This document shows, one piece after another, positions 43,876 through 54,054 of a stretch of 64,000 nucleotides of DNA. The position numbers and the translations under genes were made by a program. Numbering within the stretch: the stretch's first letter is position 1; each line of letters begins with the position of its first letter. The notes under the pieces were generated by a model, which was not told the DNA's origin, searched no databases, and worked only from the letters and a program-made list of their open reading frames with translations. The DNA is from Sepioteuthis lessoniana (lineage: Eukaryota > Mollusca > Cephalopoda > Myopsida > Loliginidae), in the NCBI GenBank assembly GCA_963585895.1, contig OY757921.1:88071574-88135573 (forward strand). Reading direction: 5' to 3'.

Positions 43876-44001
43876 CTATAGCAGAAAGTCATGACGCTCC
43901 ATAGAGGAGTTATCATTCTTGGACACGAAGCAGATGTTGCCTTTACCACGACGGCATCGGCCAGAGATGATCTCCATCAAGTAGAATTTTCTCAATAGAT
44001 C
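43876..44001 (-). CDS. Possible terminal exon of a host gene, product unknown
   Basis: On the minus strand a pyrimidine-rich run (CCCTCTTCTTCAG) looks like a splice acceptor ending at 44002. After it, 41 codons run to a TAG stop: they begin DLLRKFYLMEIISGRCRRGK and end SSMERHDFLL. The stretch is GC-richer than its AT-rich surroundings, uses mixed synonymous codons and matches no repeat in the window. It contains a Cys pair (GRC...NIC) and an RR pair, as in secreted peptides, but I do not recognise the family. The frame upstream of the acceptor is lysine-rich, low-complexity sequence. No upstream exon was found. Confidence 0.3.
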   Translation of the reverse strand, partial: DLLRKFYLMEIISGRCRRGKGNICFVSKNDNSSMERHDFLL

Positions 44002-44133
44002 CTGAAGAAGAGGGTTCTTTTTTTTTTCTCCCGGACATTTGTATTGATTGCTGATTGCTGATAATAGAAAATAACGCTTTTTTTCTTTTCCATATTTTTT
44101 CTTCATATTTATCTTGTCATATCAATCTCGCCT

Positions 44134-44136
<3 letters not shown>

Positions 44137-44189
<53 letters not shown>
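44137..44189. repeat. (CT)n microsatellite
   Basis: Pure CT repeat. Confidence 0.95.
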
Positions 44190-44191
<2 letters not shown>

Positions 44192-44251
44192 ATACACACA
44201 CACATGCATACGCCTATAGCAATTTTTTTAGACACTCTTCTTGAAGGCAAT

Positions 44252-44465
44252 GAGTCCCCGTGGTGTAATTGCTAAATGCTGGACTGTGACAACCTAGTAA
44301 CCGAGTTCGAACTCCAGTTGCGCTATTACCTTCACTTTTCAACTGATAACATTGGGAAAGAACGAATCCCCTTATCACTCGAGTTATGCGTTAAATCGTT
44401 CCACTAGTATTCTCAAAGATGACTTTGATATAAAAGGTTGTTATGCCATTAAACAAAGAAATCAA
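44252..44465 (+). mobile_element. SINE A copy 4
   Basis: TCCCCGTGGTGTAATTGC (A box), CCGAGTTCGAACTCCAG (B box), then a middle region with deletions and GTTGTTATGCCATTAAAC. Confidence 0.82.
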
Positions 44466-44513
44466 GCCAAACATTCTTGGAGTAAATATACTGTTTACTT
44501 AAAACAAACTTCA

Positions 44514-44514
<1 letters not shown>

Positions 44515-44547
<33 letters not shown>
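44515..44547. repeat. (TA)n microsatellite
   Basis: Pure TA repeat. Confidence 0.95.
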
Positions 44548-44550
<3 letters not shown>

Positions 44551-44567
44551 GAGAGAGGGGGGAGTTG

Positions 44568-44790
44568 CCCATTCGGCTACAGCTGTAGAATAGACCGACT
44601 GCTTCTCTGCAGAAAAGTAAGACCGGCCCCTAACGAGTGTCCAGATTATGAAACTAAACAAACTGATACCGAGGTTCCAGTAATGCTGGCGCATTAGGGA
44701 ATGCTGGGTAGCACTTCATTTCCATAACTCCCAGGTCCACTCTAACCTGGAGAACTTGGACCTGATCGGGTCATATCTATAGGCCAAATA
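44568..44790 (+). repeat. Family C core, copy 16
   Basis: From GCCCATTCGGCTACAGCTG to CATATCTATAGGCCAAATAG. Confidence 0.85.
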
Positions 44791-45340
44791 GAACTAAACT
44801 GCGTATTTATGCTAAAGTAAATTGCTTGAAATAGAACGGTTTTGACATTTAAACTTCATACCTAAGATAAACTGAATTGCTCGCAATAGAAATGTTTTGA
44901 TGTTTAAACTATGTACTTATGCTAAACAGATTTGTTTAAAATGGAACTGTTTTTGTATGCTAAACTGAATTGTTTGAAATGGAACTGTTTTTGTATGCTA
45001 AACTGAATTGTTTGAAATGGAACTGTTTTTGTATGCTAAACTGAATTGTTTGAAATGGAACTGTTTTGACATTGAAACTGTACTTACGCTAAACTGAATT
45101 GTTTGAAATAGAACTATTTTAGCATTTAACTATGAGTAAACAAAAACTATACTTAAACTAAATGGAATTGTTTGAATTAGAACTGTTTGACTAAACTGAA
45201 TAACTTGAAATAGAAATGATTTTGACAATTAAACCGCGTACCTTTACTAAATTGAATTGTTTGAAATAGAAATGTTTATTTTGTTAAAATGGATTCGGCG
45301 TTAAATAACATACAAAGGTTGATATGCCATGAAACCGAAA
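44791..45340 (+). repeat. Family C tail array and hairpin module
   Basis: Tail units follow the core. TATGCTAAACTGAATTG starts at 44956, 44994 and 45032, a 38-bp period. The hairpin module follows at about 45297-45335. Confidence 0.9.
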
Positions 45341-45349
45341 CAAAAAAAC

Positions 45350-45367
45350 AAACACACACACACACAT

Positions 45368-45399
<32 letters not shown>

Positions 45400-45402
45400 T
45401 GA
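45350..45402. repeat. (AC)n(AT)n microsatellite
   Basis: Compound repeat directly after the hairpin module. Confidence 0.95.
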
Positions 45403-45404
45403 TA

Positions 45405-45960
45405 GATGCCAAAAGACAGGACTGTGATGCGCCCATGAAAATTGTCACCTGTGCTGATTACGGCATAAATCCCATATTTTGATCCTTTGGAAATCGAAGT
45501 TTGGGGTTTCCCACATTACACAGGATTTCTTTGTCGGTACGGGCCACAATTTCTCAAAGACTTCGTTTAAACTTGGCCTATGAAAACCGTTTCCTCGACA
45601 TTCGATTTTGACGTTATCATCTTATCTTACATTTCATATTAGAAACATAAAAATGAATACTTCTCGTTGGGAACTTGTACATTAAATTTGCACGTAAATT
45701 TCACGGAAATTCTATTCTTGTTCAATGTATTGACATCTCATTTATACAATTCTAACGTTCTTCCTATTAAAATGTGTGAATAAAACAAAGACTAATACAA
45801 CTTGGTTTCATTTTGATCTGACACTCAGTCGATGTGCCAGAATACTAACAAAGTTTGGTGGCATTATAACATACAGTTGGGACTCATCTAGAATGATGCT
45901 TTGAAATCAAAACCCTACTCGACCGTATCCAATAAAGACTTCGTTAGTCAAACAGAATTT
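45405..45960. other. Apparently single-copy sequence, no gene seen
   Basis: No match to repeat families here and no motif-bearing frame. Confidence 0.4.
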
Positions 45961-46004
45961 TTCCAGAAATATATATATATATATATATATATATAAGAAG
46001 TACC

Positions 46005-46160
46005 AATTGGGAAACGTACGAATCCAACCATTCTCTCTCCAACTATGATCAAATAGTCAGACAGACTGGGTTTTTTAACCTTAATATAGCAACCGGTCTT
46101 GGGGAAGGAAAACTCCGTTAAGCCGTTAAACTCTGCTTTAAAATTACCTTCTCACACATC
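46005..46160 (+). mobile_element. SINE B copy 8, 3' part
   Basis: CAATTGGGAAACGTACGAATCC, CAACTATGATCAAATAG and CAACCGGTCTTGGGGAAGG; the head is absent. Confidence 0.7.
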
Positions 46161-46276
46161 TTGCTCTTGCAATTATAAAAAAAGGGAGTGAAATTTTAAT
46201 TTATTCTATGTTTAATTCTGCTCATTTAAATTTACTAAATTTTTTTAAGCAAACACTTATTCTCACCACACACACA

Positions 46277-46309
<33 letters not shown>

Positions 46310-46436
46310 GCAAATTTCATTAAACATAATAGACATTTTATGTCTACATATTTTCTTTTGGATCCGTTCGAATTCCCGTATTACTTTTATTGTATTCTGG
46401 GGGAATTGATTTATGTATTGTCCATAGTTGCATGTA

Positions 46437-46480
46437 TCCCTAGTACTTTCTGCCCGACTTTGGGCCATCATCAGGGGAGG
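46437..46480 (-). ncRNA. Hammerhead ribozyme motif in the PLE 3' region
   Basis: On the minus strand: stem I TCCC (46475-46478) with GGGA (46437-46440), core CTGATGA (46468-46474), stem II with CCC/GGG around AAAGTC, GAAA (46447-46450), a minimal stem III (AGTACT), and A at 46441 as the cleavage nucleotide. Penelope-like elements are known to carry type I hammerheads with very short stem III, which fits. Activity of a single copy is doubtful. Confidence 0.62.
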
Positions 46481-46599
46481 ATCTACTACAAAAGTGATGT
46501 AACTTTTGTTTTAGCATATTACAACTGTGTAAGGGCGTCTTTGCCGTTGAAGGTTTTGGCGTTTGTTTTTGAATGTGATTCTATATTTAGTGCCAGTAG

Positions 46600-47178
46600 C
46601 TAAAGACATTTAAGTACATTAGCACTGGTTTGAAAATTAATTCTATTAAGTGTTGGCTGCAGGTTTCTGATATGTAATGCTTCGAGAATCTGAAGTTTTT
46701 GTTTATTATTTTGATGTTCTAATATTGTTGTGTTGTCGGTGAGAATTTTCCGTAGCTGTGCCGTTGGGCATGAATGTTTTTTTAAACGCTGAGCTATTGA
46801 ACTTGTGTCTGAAAGGTGCATTGTCAGTCTCCTCGACAGGGTAGTTGAGGTTAAACCAACATATATATTATTATTATCAGAGATACAATCTCCTAAAGGA
46901 CATTTAAATTTATATATAACGTTGGTTTTTTGCAAAACTCCAATCGAGGGAGAGGAATTATTTCTAATGACTAGATTCGAGGTTTTAAACTTATTATAAT
47001 ATATAACGAGTTTTATTTTTTTATTAGGATCAGTGGGGAGTATGTTTTTGTGAATCAATGTTTTCAAGATTTTTTTCATCGGATTTGTAATTGTAGTGCA
47101 TTTGGTTACGATAAAAAAGTTTGATATATGTTTGTTGGCTGGATGGAGTAGTACACTGTTCATTTTGTTGGTTAACAT
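46600..47178 (-). pseudogene. Penelope-like GIY-YIG endonuclease part
   Basis: Second part of the Penelope-like polyprotein. It has YNKFKTSNLVIRN, KFKCPLGDC (a likely metal-binding Cys pair), then NIYVGLTSTTLSRRLTMHLS, the GIY-YIG motif in the form IYVGLTS with the following arginines, and LEALHIRNLQPTLN near the end, where this family usually has the conserved E/N residues. It is out of frame with the RT part: a run of seven A on the coding strand (about 47070-47077) has one base more than reading continuity needs. The overlap of about 100 bases at its start is therefore not native. Apart from that the domain looks intact, so the insertion is fairly young. Confidence 0.85.
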
Positions 47179-48085
47179 TTTTGATCATACGTTTAATTTG
47201 TTCATCAACAATATAGTTAGGAAACCCATTGTTGATGAGAGCCTGTTTTATGTTTTCTACCTCTTTATAAAATATTGTTTTGGAGGAGGAGATTAGTTTG
47301 GCACGGGATATTAAATTATGAATAATTGCTTTTTTATATCTGAAGGGGCATTCACTTTTAAAGTTGAGGGTACAGGAGTTGTTACTAGAGGGTTTTTTGT
47401 AAGTGGAGGTAGTGAAGTTATTATTGTTGTTAGCATCAATAAGAACATCTAAAAAGGAAATTTTATTGTTTTTGTTTATTTCATGAGTAAAGTTAAGGAC
47501 TGAATTGTTTTGGAAGGTGTCTTGTAGTATGTTGATTTCGTTAATATTATTAGTAAGAATAAGGATGTCATCAACATATCTTAGGTATATTGGAGGTTTT
47601 TTTGTGCTATTAAAAATTCTATTTTCGAGATCGGACATGTAGAAATTACTGAAAAGTGGGCCTAGGACAGACCCCATAGATACGCCATCAGTCTGAACGT
47701 AAATATTTCCAAGATGGTCATAAAATGGAACTTCAGTAGTACATGTTAAGAGTAGTTTTCGAAGTATATTAGAGTTGATTTTAAGAGGAGGAAGAGATGG
47801 GTTATTATAAATATTATTTATAATAATATCAATTGTTTCATTAACAGGTACATTATTAGTAAATAAATTTTTTTCTACATCGAGTGAGGCTAATATACCA
47901 TTATTGGGTTTAATTGTATGAAGAACTTGAATTAATTCATGTGTAGATTTTATGTTGTATTTGCTAGGTAAGTATGGTGAAATAAGCTGTTTTATTGTTT
48001 TTGTGAGTTGATAAATTGGTGTAGGTATTTGTGATATAATAGGGCGTAGAGGATGATTAGGTTTATGTATCTTTACGGTCCTTGG
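47030..48085 (-). pseudogene. Penelope-like reverse transcriptase part
   Basis: Starts natively at about 48085 with TVKIHKPNHPLRPIISQIPT. Then come LASLDVEKNLFTN (RT motif A, with F-T-N), DGVSMGSVLGPLFSNFYMS (motif B), RYVDDILIL (catalytic YVDD box), FLDVLID, and the linker up to FYRNQMHYNYKSDEK. The open frame extends further right to 48247, but that part is the antisense of the inverted N-terminal half. Sequence is intact to the A7 run near 47070, where a one-base shift breaks the link to the endonuclease. Confidence 0.9.
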
Positions 48086-48110
48086 AATAAATGGCAGTTG
48101 GGTCCAAGGA
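48079..48110. repeat. 8-bp inverted repeat at the PLE junction
   Basis: TCCTTGGA (48079-48086) and TCCAAGGA (48103-48110) are separated by 16 bp, exactly between the two divergent halves. Confidence 0.9.
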
Positions 48111-48556
48111 TATACCAGCATCAACAAGAATACAGAAATTGAAATTTTATACCAAAACATTTTAAAACTCCGGGATAATAAGGTAATCTCAGTCAAACCC
48201 GAATTCCGTGATCTCCTTAAGGCTGAAGCCATCAAAAATAGATACAATAAAAAACAACCTACATTATTAACACATCAACTAAAATCTGCTGCTAAAGAAT
48301 TACGCAACCACCCTAACATCACCATAAAAAAAGCTGATAAAACAAACATTTTTGTAGTACTCAATAAAACAGATTACCATTCAAAACTACAAAATATCCT
48401 CGATGACCACACAAAATTCAAAAAATTAAATAAGAATCCCACCAACCAACTAAAATCAAAAATTAATAAACTAATCACTGCTAATAATGCCGAACTTAAT
48501 AGCATAAAACTACCCAAAATAATTGGCGATTATAAACCCGGCTATCTTTACGGGAC
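48096..48556 (+). pseudogene. Penelope-like N-terminal domain, opposite orientation
   Basis: The plus strand reads NTEIEILYQNILKLRDNK, then LLTHQLKSAAKELRNHPNIT, IKKADKTNIFVVLNKTDYHS, and ends KLPKIIGDYKPGYLYGT. This is the region before the RT core in Penelope-like elements, with the K-A-D-K...VVLN signature. Its last residues (Y-L-Y-G-T) connect directly to the T-V-K-I-H-K-P start of the minus-strand part. The frame has no stop from about 48096 and carries no start codon of its own. Confidence 0.85.
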
Positions 48557-48608
48557 CTATGTCTATTATGTTTAATGAAATTTGCATTAACGAAGAAATG
48601 CTGCCTAA

Positions 48609-48611
<3 letters not shown>

Positions 48612-48666
<55 letters not shown>
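48612..48666. repeat. (AT)n microsatellite
   Basis: Pure AT repeat adjoining the PLE. Confidence 0.95.
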
Positions 48667-48668
<2 letters not shown>

Positions 48669-48701
48669 CATTTTGGTTTGGTTTTATGCCAGATCAACCA
48701 T

Positions 48702-48920
48702 TAGTTTGCCCAGTCAGCTGGGGCTGTAGAATACACTGACTGCATCTCTGCAGAGGGGTAAGACCCCCCCATAACAACACTAAATAATCTGATGGTGAGG
48801 TTCCAGCAATGCTGGAGCTTTGGGGAATGCGGAGTACCCCTTCATTGTCATCGCTCCCAGGTCCACTCTGGCCCGGAGTGGTAGCACCTGATACGGCCCT
48901 ATCTATGGGTTAAATAGAAC
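48702..48920 (+). repeat. Family C core, copy 17
   Basis: From TGCCCAGTCAGCTGGGGC to CCCTATCTATGGGTTAAATAG, very similar to copy 14 including the tail to about 49240. The hairpin pairs CAGTCAG with CTGACTG. Confidence 0.88.
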
Positions 48921-49334
48921 TAACAGCATACTTATGCTAAAATGAATTGAGTAAACTGAATAGCTTGAAATAGAAACGTTTTTGACAATTAAACCGTACT
49001 TACACTTAAACTTATGCTTAACTGAATTATTTCAAATAGAACTGTTTTCCGACATTAAAACTGTATTTACACTTAACTGAATTATTACATATAACTGCTT
49101 GAATAGTTTGAAATTGAAATGTTTTTGACAATTAAATTGTGTACTGATGCTAAACTGAACTGTTTTCAATAGAACAGATTATTTACATAAAAATGGATTT
49201 GGCGTTAAATAACCTACAAAGGTTGATATGCCATAAAACCAACAAACCAAACTAAACCAATCAACCATTAGTTGTTATTTAATGCCAAAAACCTATTTAT
49301 GCCTAATTTTTTAGGAATTTTTTTTTTTTTTTTT

Positions 49335-49430
49335 TTTTTTTGCTTAGATTCAGCACAATGAGACTTGAACTCACTTGAGAAAGCTGGCTCGTCTAGCTTG
49401 CTAACCCTTACACCACCCGTGGTGCCCAAT
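49335..49430 (-). mobile_element. SINE H copy 3
   Basis: TTGCTTAGATTCAGCAC, GAGACTTGAACTCAC (B-box complement) and CCTTACACCACCCGTGG (A box). Confidence 0.78.
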
Positions 49431-49769
49431 CCTGTTAATGTATGTATATCAAATATACATGACTTGTGAACACATTCTGAGCTATCTTTTTCCCACTGTT
49501 AAATGATTCCCAGCATCATCTCTTTATTTGCACACAAGTTTGTATGCAATTTCATTTTTAAAGTAGTTAGATCTAATTTATTTGCACACTCGTGATGGTA
49601 TTGTTTCTACACAGTAAAATGATTTAAATTATTGCTACCAAACACTTATAATTCAATTCAATATCAATGTTTGGTTTACACATAGTTAAATGGTTCCAAG
49701 TATTGCATCAATAACAATTAAATATCAACCATTTGTTTACAAACAGTTAAATGATCCAACAGTTTATTT

Positions 49770-49990
49770 TAATTTCTTTTTTTAAGGGCATATCAAACTT
49801 CATAGGTTATTTTATGTCAGAACCATCCTTAGAGAAGAATAGTAGGGGTAGTATTTAACTAGTACAAATAAAAGGGTTCATGCCTTTCCAAAGGATATTT
49901 GACCGAAAGTAAACGTAATAACACGACTGGAGTTAAAACTCGCTTACTACGATTTCGCTGTCAAGTGCTTTAACCATTACACCAATTCTG
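49770..49990 (-). mobile_element. SINE A copy 5
   Basis: Reversed hairpin-module remnant (GGCATATCAAACTTCATAGG), CCAAAGGATATTTGACCG, then AACTCGCTTACTACG and CCATTACACCAATTC. Both boxes are partly decayed. Confidence 0.75.
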
Positions 49991-50099
49991 TTTCTAACTA
50001 TTCAATTTAGCGTAAGTTATTTATTTGCACACAGTTAAATCATCCAAGAGTTCTATTTCTAACAATTCAATTTAGCATAAGTTATTTGTTTGCATACAG

Positions 50100-50335
50100 T
50101 TCTATTTGACCCATAGATAGGACCCTTTCAAGTACTACCATTCCGGGCCAGAGTGGACCTGAGAGCAATGGCAATGAAGAGGTACTCCACATTCCCCAAA
50201 GCTCCAGCATTACTGAAATTCACCATCAGATTGTTTAGTATCATATCTAGAACCCTTTTTGTGGATGGTGTTACCCCTCTATAGAGATGAAGATGAAGTC
50301 GGTGTATTCTAATGCTCCAGCCCATAGATTACACC
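50100..50335 (-). repeat. Family C core, copy 18
   Basis: From ATTTGACCCATAGATAGGACCC to GCTCCAGCCCATAG, with a short AAGATG duplication near 50289. Confidence 0.85.
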
Positions 50336-50384
50336 ATATATAGTTTATTAACATAAAGAGCTACGTCTGTTGATATCGCGGGGG

Positions 50385-50630
50385 TGGCCTCATGGTGTAA
50401 TGGTTATAAACGCTGGATTGCGGAATGGTAGTAAGCGAGTTCGAACTCCAGTCGCGCAGTTACGTTCTCTTTTGGATGAATACCCTTGGGAAAGGTATGA
50501 ACTCCCTTATCCTCCCAGCTATGGGTTAAATAGCATCACTACTGTTCTTCTTGGAGAATGGTTTGGGCATTTTATAACATTCAAAGGTTGATATGCCATT
50601 AAACAAAGAAGCCGAAACCTTTATACAAAG
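50385..50630 (+). mobile_element. SINE A copy 6
   Basis: GGCCTCATGGTGTAATGG (A box), GCGAGTTCGAACTCCAG (B box), CCCAGCTATGGGTTAAATAG and the hairpin module ending GATATGCCATTAAACAAAG. A second hairpin-module copy follows at about 50636-50690. Confidence 0.88.
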
Positions 50631-51037
50631 ATATCTTTAGCATTAAATAACAAATGAAGGTTGATATACCATTAAACAAAGAAACCAAACCAAACCTCAG
50701 TGGGTCTCTTGATCTGGTCTTTGTACAGAACGCTTCATTGCCAAATTTATTGATTGACTTTTCTCGAATAGACTGCGAGTTCAATCCTAAGCAAGGTCGA
50801 ACAAAATACCAGAAAATTGTTTTGCAGTAGCTTCGTTCATATTCCTTTAACTGATGTTTTCTGAAGATAATTCATTGAGGACACCGTAGAAATAGGCCGA
50901 AGATTAATCTCATAATGAATTTCAACAACTGGTTGCGAATTCTTTCTCCTATACTGGTTGCCCTGTCAAGATTCCAATGTTTAGCATGCTCCTGCTCCAT
51001 GCATTGGGGTGAATCCAAATGGAGTCAATATTCTTTT

Positions 51038-51304
51038 TTAACGTGAGGCAGAGTTCAGAAGCTGCTGAAGTCGTAAGGGTGACGAACTACCCTCGACTGT
51101 GAGATGCCGAGTTCGCACAATAAATTCCGCGCAATACTCGCCGAATTTGTCTCTATGGCTCTGAGCACGGTCCCTCAATCCATGATTTTTGACTGAGATG
51201 AGATTGCCTGGTCTTCTAGATCCTTGCAACCACCTGGTTACTGTCCTGTTACCAACTTTACCTTCACCTTTCGCACAAAAAACGTTTTTAATTGCTTCAG
51301 CCAC
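51038..51304 (-). pseudogene. Possible mariner-type N-terminal (HTH) remnant
   Basis: The minus frame reads MAEAIKNVFCAKGEGKVGNR, then TVTRWLQGSR and RTRHLTVEGSSS. The first half resembles the helix-turn-helix of mariner transposases (A..I....G.G....RTV.RW...FR). The rest shows only scattered similarity and there is no catalytic region. No inverted ends are recognised. Confidence 0.4.
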
Positions 51305-51319
51305 GTTAAAGTCCAGTTC

Positions 51320-51995
51320 GATTTGGTTTTGTTAGATTTGGTTTCAAGGCATATCAACCATTGCAGGCTATTTAATTCCAAATTCTGTTAATAGATATAT
51401 ATATTATATGTGACTCGGTTTGGTTAGTTTTTATAGGTATCAACCATTGTAGGTTGCTAAATCTTATTTATGCATATATATTCAATATATATGATTTTGT
51501 TTGGTTTTATGGCATATCAACCATTGTAGGTGGGTTTTAACCCACCAAATCAAATCATATATATTTAATATATATGTATATAGAGGATTTAGCATTAAAT
51601 AACCTACAATGGTTCATATGCCATTAAACCCACCAAATCAAATCATATATATTTAATATATATGTATATTGAGGACTTAGCATTAAATAACATTTTATAA
51701 CATTTCAATTAAACATATGTAATTTTTTACTCACAGTTAAATGATCAAACAGTTATATTGGAAACAATTAAGTTTAATTTGGCATATCAACCATTGTAGG
51801 TTATTTGATGCTAAATCCTCTATATACATATATATTAAATATATATGATTTGATTTGGTGGGTTTTATGGCATATGAACCATTGTAGGTTATTTAATGCT
51901 AAATCCTAAATATACATATATATTAAATATATATGATTTGATTTGGTGGGTTTTATGGCATATGAACCATTGTAGGTTATTTAATGCTAAATCCT

Positions 51996-52020
<25 letters not shown>
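51320..52020. repeat. Cluster of hairpin modules in both orientations
   Basis: At least seven copies of the hairpin module are packed here. Those at about 51570-51690 run in the plus sense and those at about 51778-52005 in reverse with an 88-bp period (ATGGCATATG at 51867 and 51955). The two sets face each other as a long inverted repeat. Confidence 0.88.
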
Positions 52021-52039
<19 letters not shown>

Positions 52040-52344
52040 GATTTGTAAACAAATGTTGTTGACAACGCTTTTTAAACGGTTTTAAATTCATTCTTTTGCA
52101 CACATTCAAATGGTTTCAAGTATTGCTATGTATCATTAATAAGTCAAACAACATCAGTCGTTTGTTTACGCTCAGTTCAATGATGCAATTTGAAGCAATT
52201 AAATTTAGCATAAGTCAACAACTTTAAATTTTACTAACATTTCAATTAAACATATGTAATTTTTTACACACAGTTAAATGATCAAACAGTTATATTACAA
52301 ACAATTCAGTTTAATTTGTTTGCACTCAGTTTAAATGTCAAGCA

Positions 52345-52565
52345 GTTCTATTTAACCCATAAATAGGACCCTATCAGGTGCTGCCACTCCGAGTCAGAGT
52401 GGACCTTGGAGCAATGGCAATGATGGGGTACTCCACATTCTCTAAAGTTCCAGCATTACTGAGCCTCAATATCAGATTGTTTAGTATCATATCCAGGACA
52501 CTCGTTCCAGGGGTCCTACCCCTCTACAGCGATACAGTCAATGTATTATACAACCCCAGCTGACA
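52345..52565 (-). repeat. Family C core, copy 19
   Basis: From AACCCATAAATAGGACCC to CAACCCCAGCTGACAG. Confidence 0.85.
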
Positions 52566-52569
52566 GAAC

Positions 52570-52925
52570 TCTTAAATCTTAAGTTTCTGTATAAGACAAC
52601 ATTGCACGTACTTCAAAATGATTTCATATTACACAACGTGTAAGCGCACCAACTACCACGATAGTTGCAATCACAGTGGATACCTACCAGTGATTAAACT
52701 GCGTCAGTCAGGTTATATAAGCGCCACAAAGTAATACATACCAAACTATTACAAAACTTTTGAATCATCTTTGTAATTACTAGCAAGTCTGAAATTCATG
52801 TAACACGTCGCTACAAATTACCGTAAAGCTAATAGAATTATTAATATATAACCCAGGCTTCTGTTTCTATCTATCAACTGATCATGATTGACGTGATTAT
52901 AGTTTCAGCAGCTCATTAAATTACT
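52570..52925. other. Intergenic, no gene seen
   Basis: No recognised repeat or coding motif. Confidence 0.4.
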
Positions 52926-52929
52926 CAAC

Positions 52930-53640
52930 TTAGAAATTATTAGATCAGTTCATATACCTCGGTTGCAATATCTCATCTGAAAGCAATATCAACATACGAT
53001 TAAAAAGGTAATTCTTCCAAGCTTTAGTTGTGTCAATTCTACTGTATGAGCGCATCACGTGGCATAATGGCTAAAGTTTTGAACAGCCAAATCGTATTAT
53101 GCGAGTTCGAACTCCAGTCGTACTAGTATCTTCAATCCCGTATTCATACTAAAAAAAGGAATAAACTTTTTTGCCCCCAAGCCGTGAGTTAAATAGTACC
53201 ACAATTGCTTTTTTCTAATATAGCTTTGGCATTAAATAACCAACGAATGTTTATATGCCATTAAAAACAATGAAATAAAAAATCTAACGAGATACTTGGG
53301 GAAAACGCTTGATAGGAACTACACCAAGGTATTGAGTATATTTTTTGAATAATCAAGCAACAAGCAACAAGCAGCCATTTTTCTATCATCTCGCAAAATA
53401 TCGAAGACAAGTGAGCAAGACTTTCTCGGCACAGCTCGGGAGATAAAGATGAAGTCATAAGAGACTCCTACACATGGACACACTAATGTTGGCCGACCAG
53501 CAGAAATTAGAATTCAACAGCTCTATGCAGACACTAGAGGACCTACAGAGAGCGATGGCCGATAGAGAAGGATGACAAAAAATAGAGTCAAAAGAATCTG
53601 TGCTCTCCAAAAGTCCAGATGATGATGTTGATGATAATGA
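52930..53640 (+). pseudogene. Non-LTR RT C-terminal region, interrupted by SINE A
   Basis: Before the SINE the plus strand reads LLDQFIYLGCNISSESNI and FFQALVVSILLYE. After it, RYLGKTLDRNYTKVLS, then VGRPAEIRIQQLYADTR and an end in ATGATGATG repeats (about 53618). These match FTYLGSSVSS, SILLYGCTTW, LEKKLDGNYTRML and AGRPARTYIQQLC of the RT family at 11202 and 57229, with many stops. It is an old copy. Confidence 0.75.
53048..53275 (+). mobile_element. SINE A copy 7, nested in the RT pseudogene
   Basis: CATCACGTGGCATAATGGC (A box), GCGAGTTCGAACTCCAGTCG (B box), CCGTGAGTTAAATAGTACC and the hairpin module near 53228. It splits the RT pseudogene just after SILLYE. Confidence 0.82.
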
Positions 53641-53714
53641 TGGAGATCTCTATATCTCGTCAAACAAAATGCTTGCAATTTTGATTAATCTATCCGTTCA
53701 GTCTCTATAGCCAA

Positions 53715-53930
53715 TAGAAATAGCACTAATGTTCTTAGGACAGGTACGAATCCAATTATTCTCCCTCCATCAATAAGTAAATAATTGAGCATACTGGGTT
53801 CTTCAGCCTTGGTGTGGCAACCAGTCTTCGAGAAGGAAAACCCTTAATTGAAACCTGTTGAACTCCGCTAAAAAACAAATCGATCTTGTGTCATAAGCAA
53901 CCAGTGCGGAGGGGTTGGGTAAATACATAT
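53715..53930 (+). mobile_element. SINE B copy 9, head missing
   Basis: AATAGCACTAATGTTC, CTCCATCAATAAGTAAATAA, GTGTGGCAACCAGTC and AGTGCGGAGGGGTTGGG. Confidence 0.75.
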
Positions 53931-54054
53931 ACTCAAGAAATATTCATCGACACCTAAAGAAATATTTGTTCTCCCTCATTAGAAAGAGCACCTGAAGATC
54001 CGTTGAGAGACAAAAATCAACAAAATAATCTCGTTTGGCCAGATTTGGGTCGTT

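Larger units (their letters stand above)
46308..48587 (-). mobile_element. Penelope-like element in head-to-head configuration
   Basis: The composite is bounded by a perfect 29-bp inverted repeat (46308-46336 and 48559-48587, ATGCAAATTTC on the left). The larger part (46308 to about 48085) is on the minus strand: RT core, linker, GIY-YIG endonuclease and a 3' region with a hammerhead motif. The smaller part (about 48100-48556) is on the plus strand and encodes the missing N-terminal domain. Together they make up one Penelope-like ORF. (AT)n tracts lie on both sides. Confidence 0.85.

Noticed and set aside
48086-48247. N-terminal extension of the minus-strand RT frame
   Set aside because: It is the antisense of the inverted N-terminal PLE half, so not native protein.
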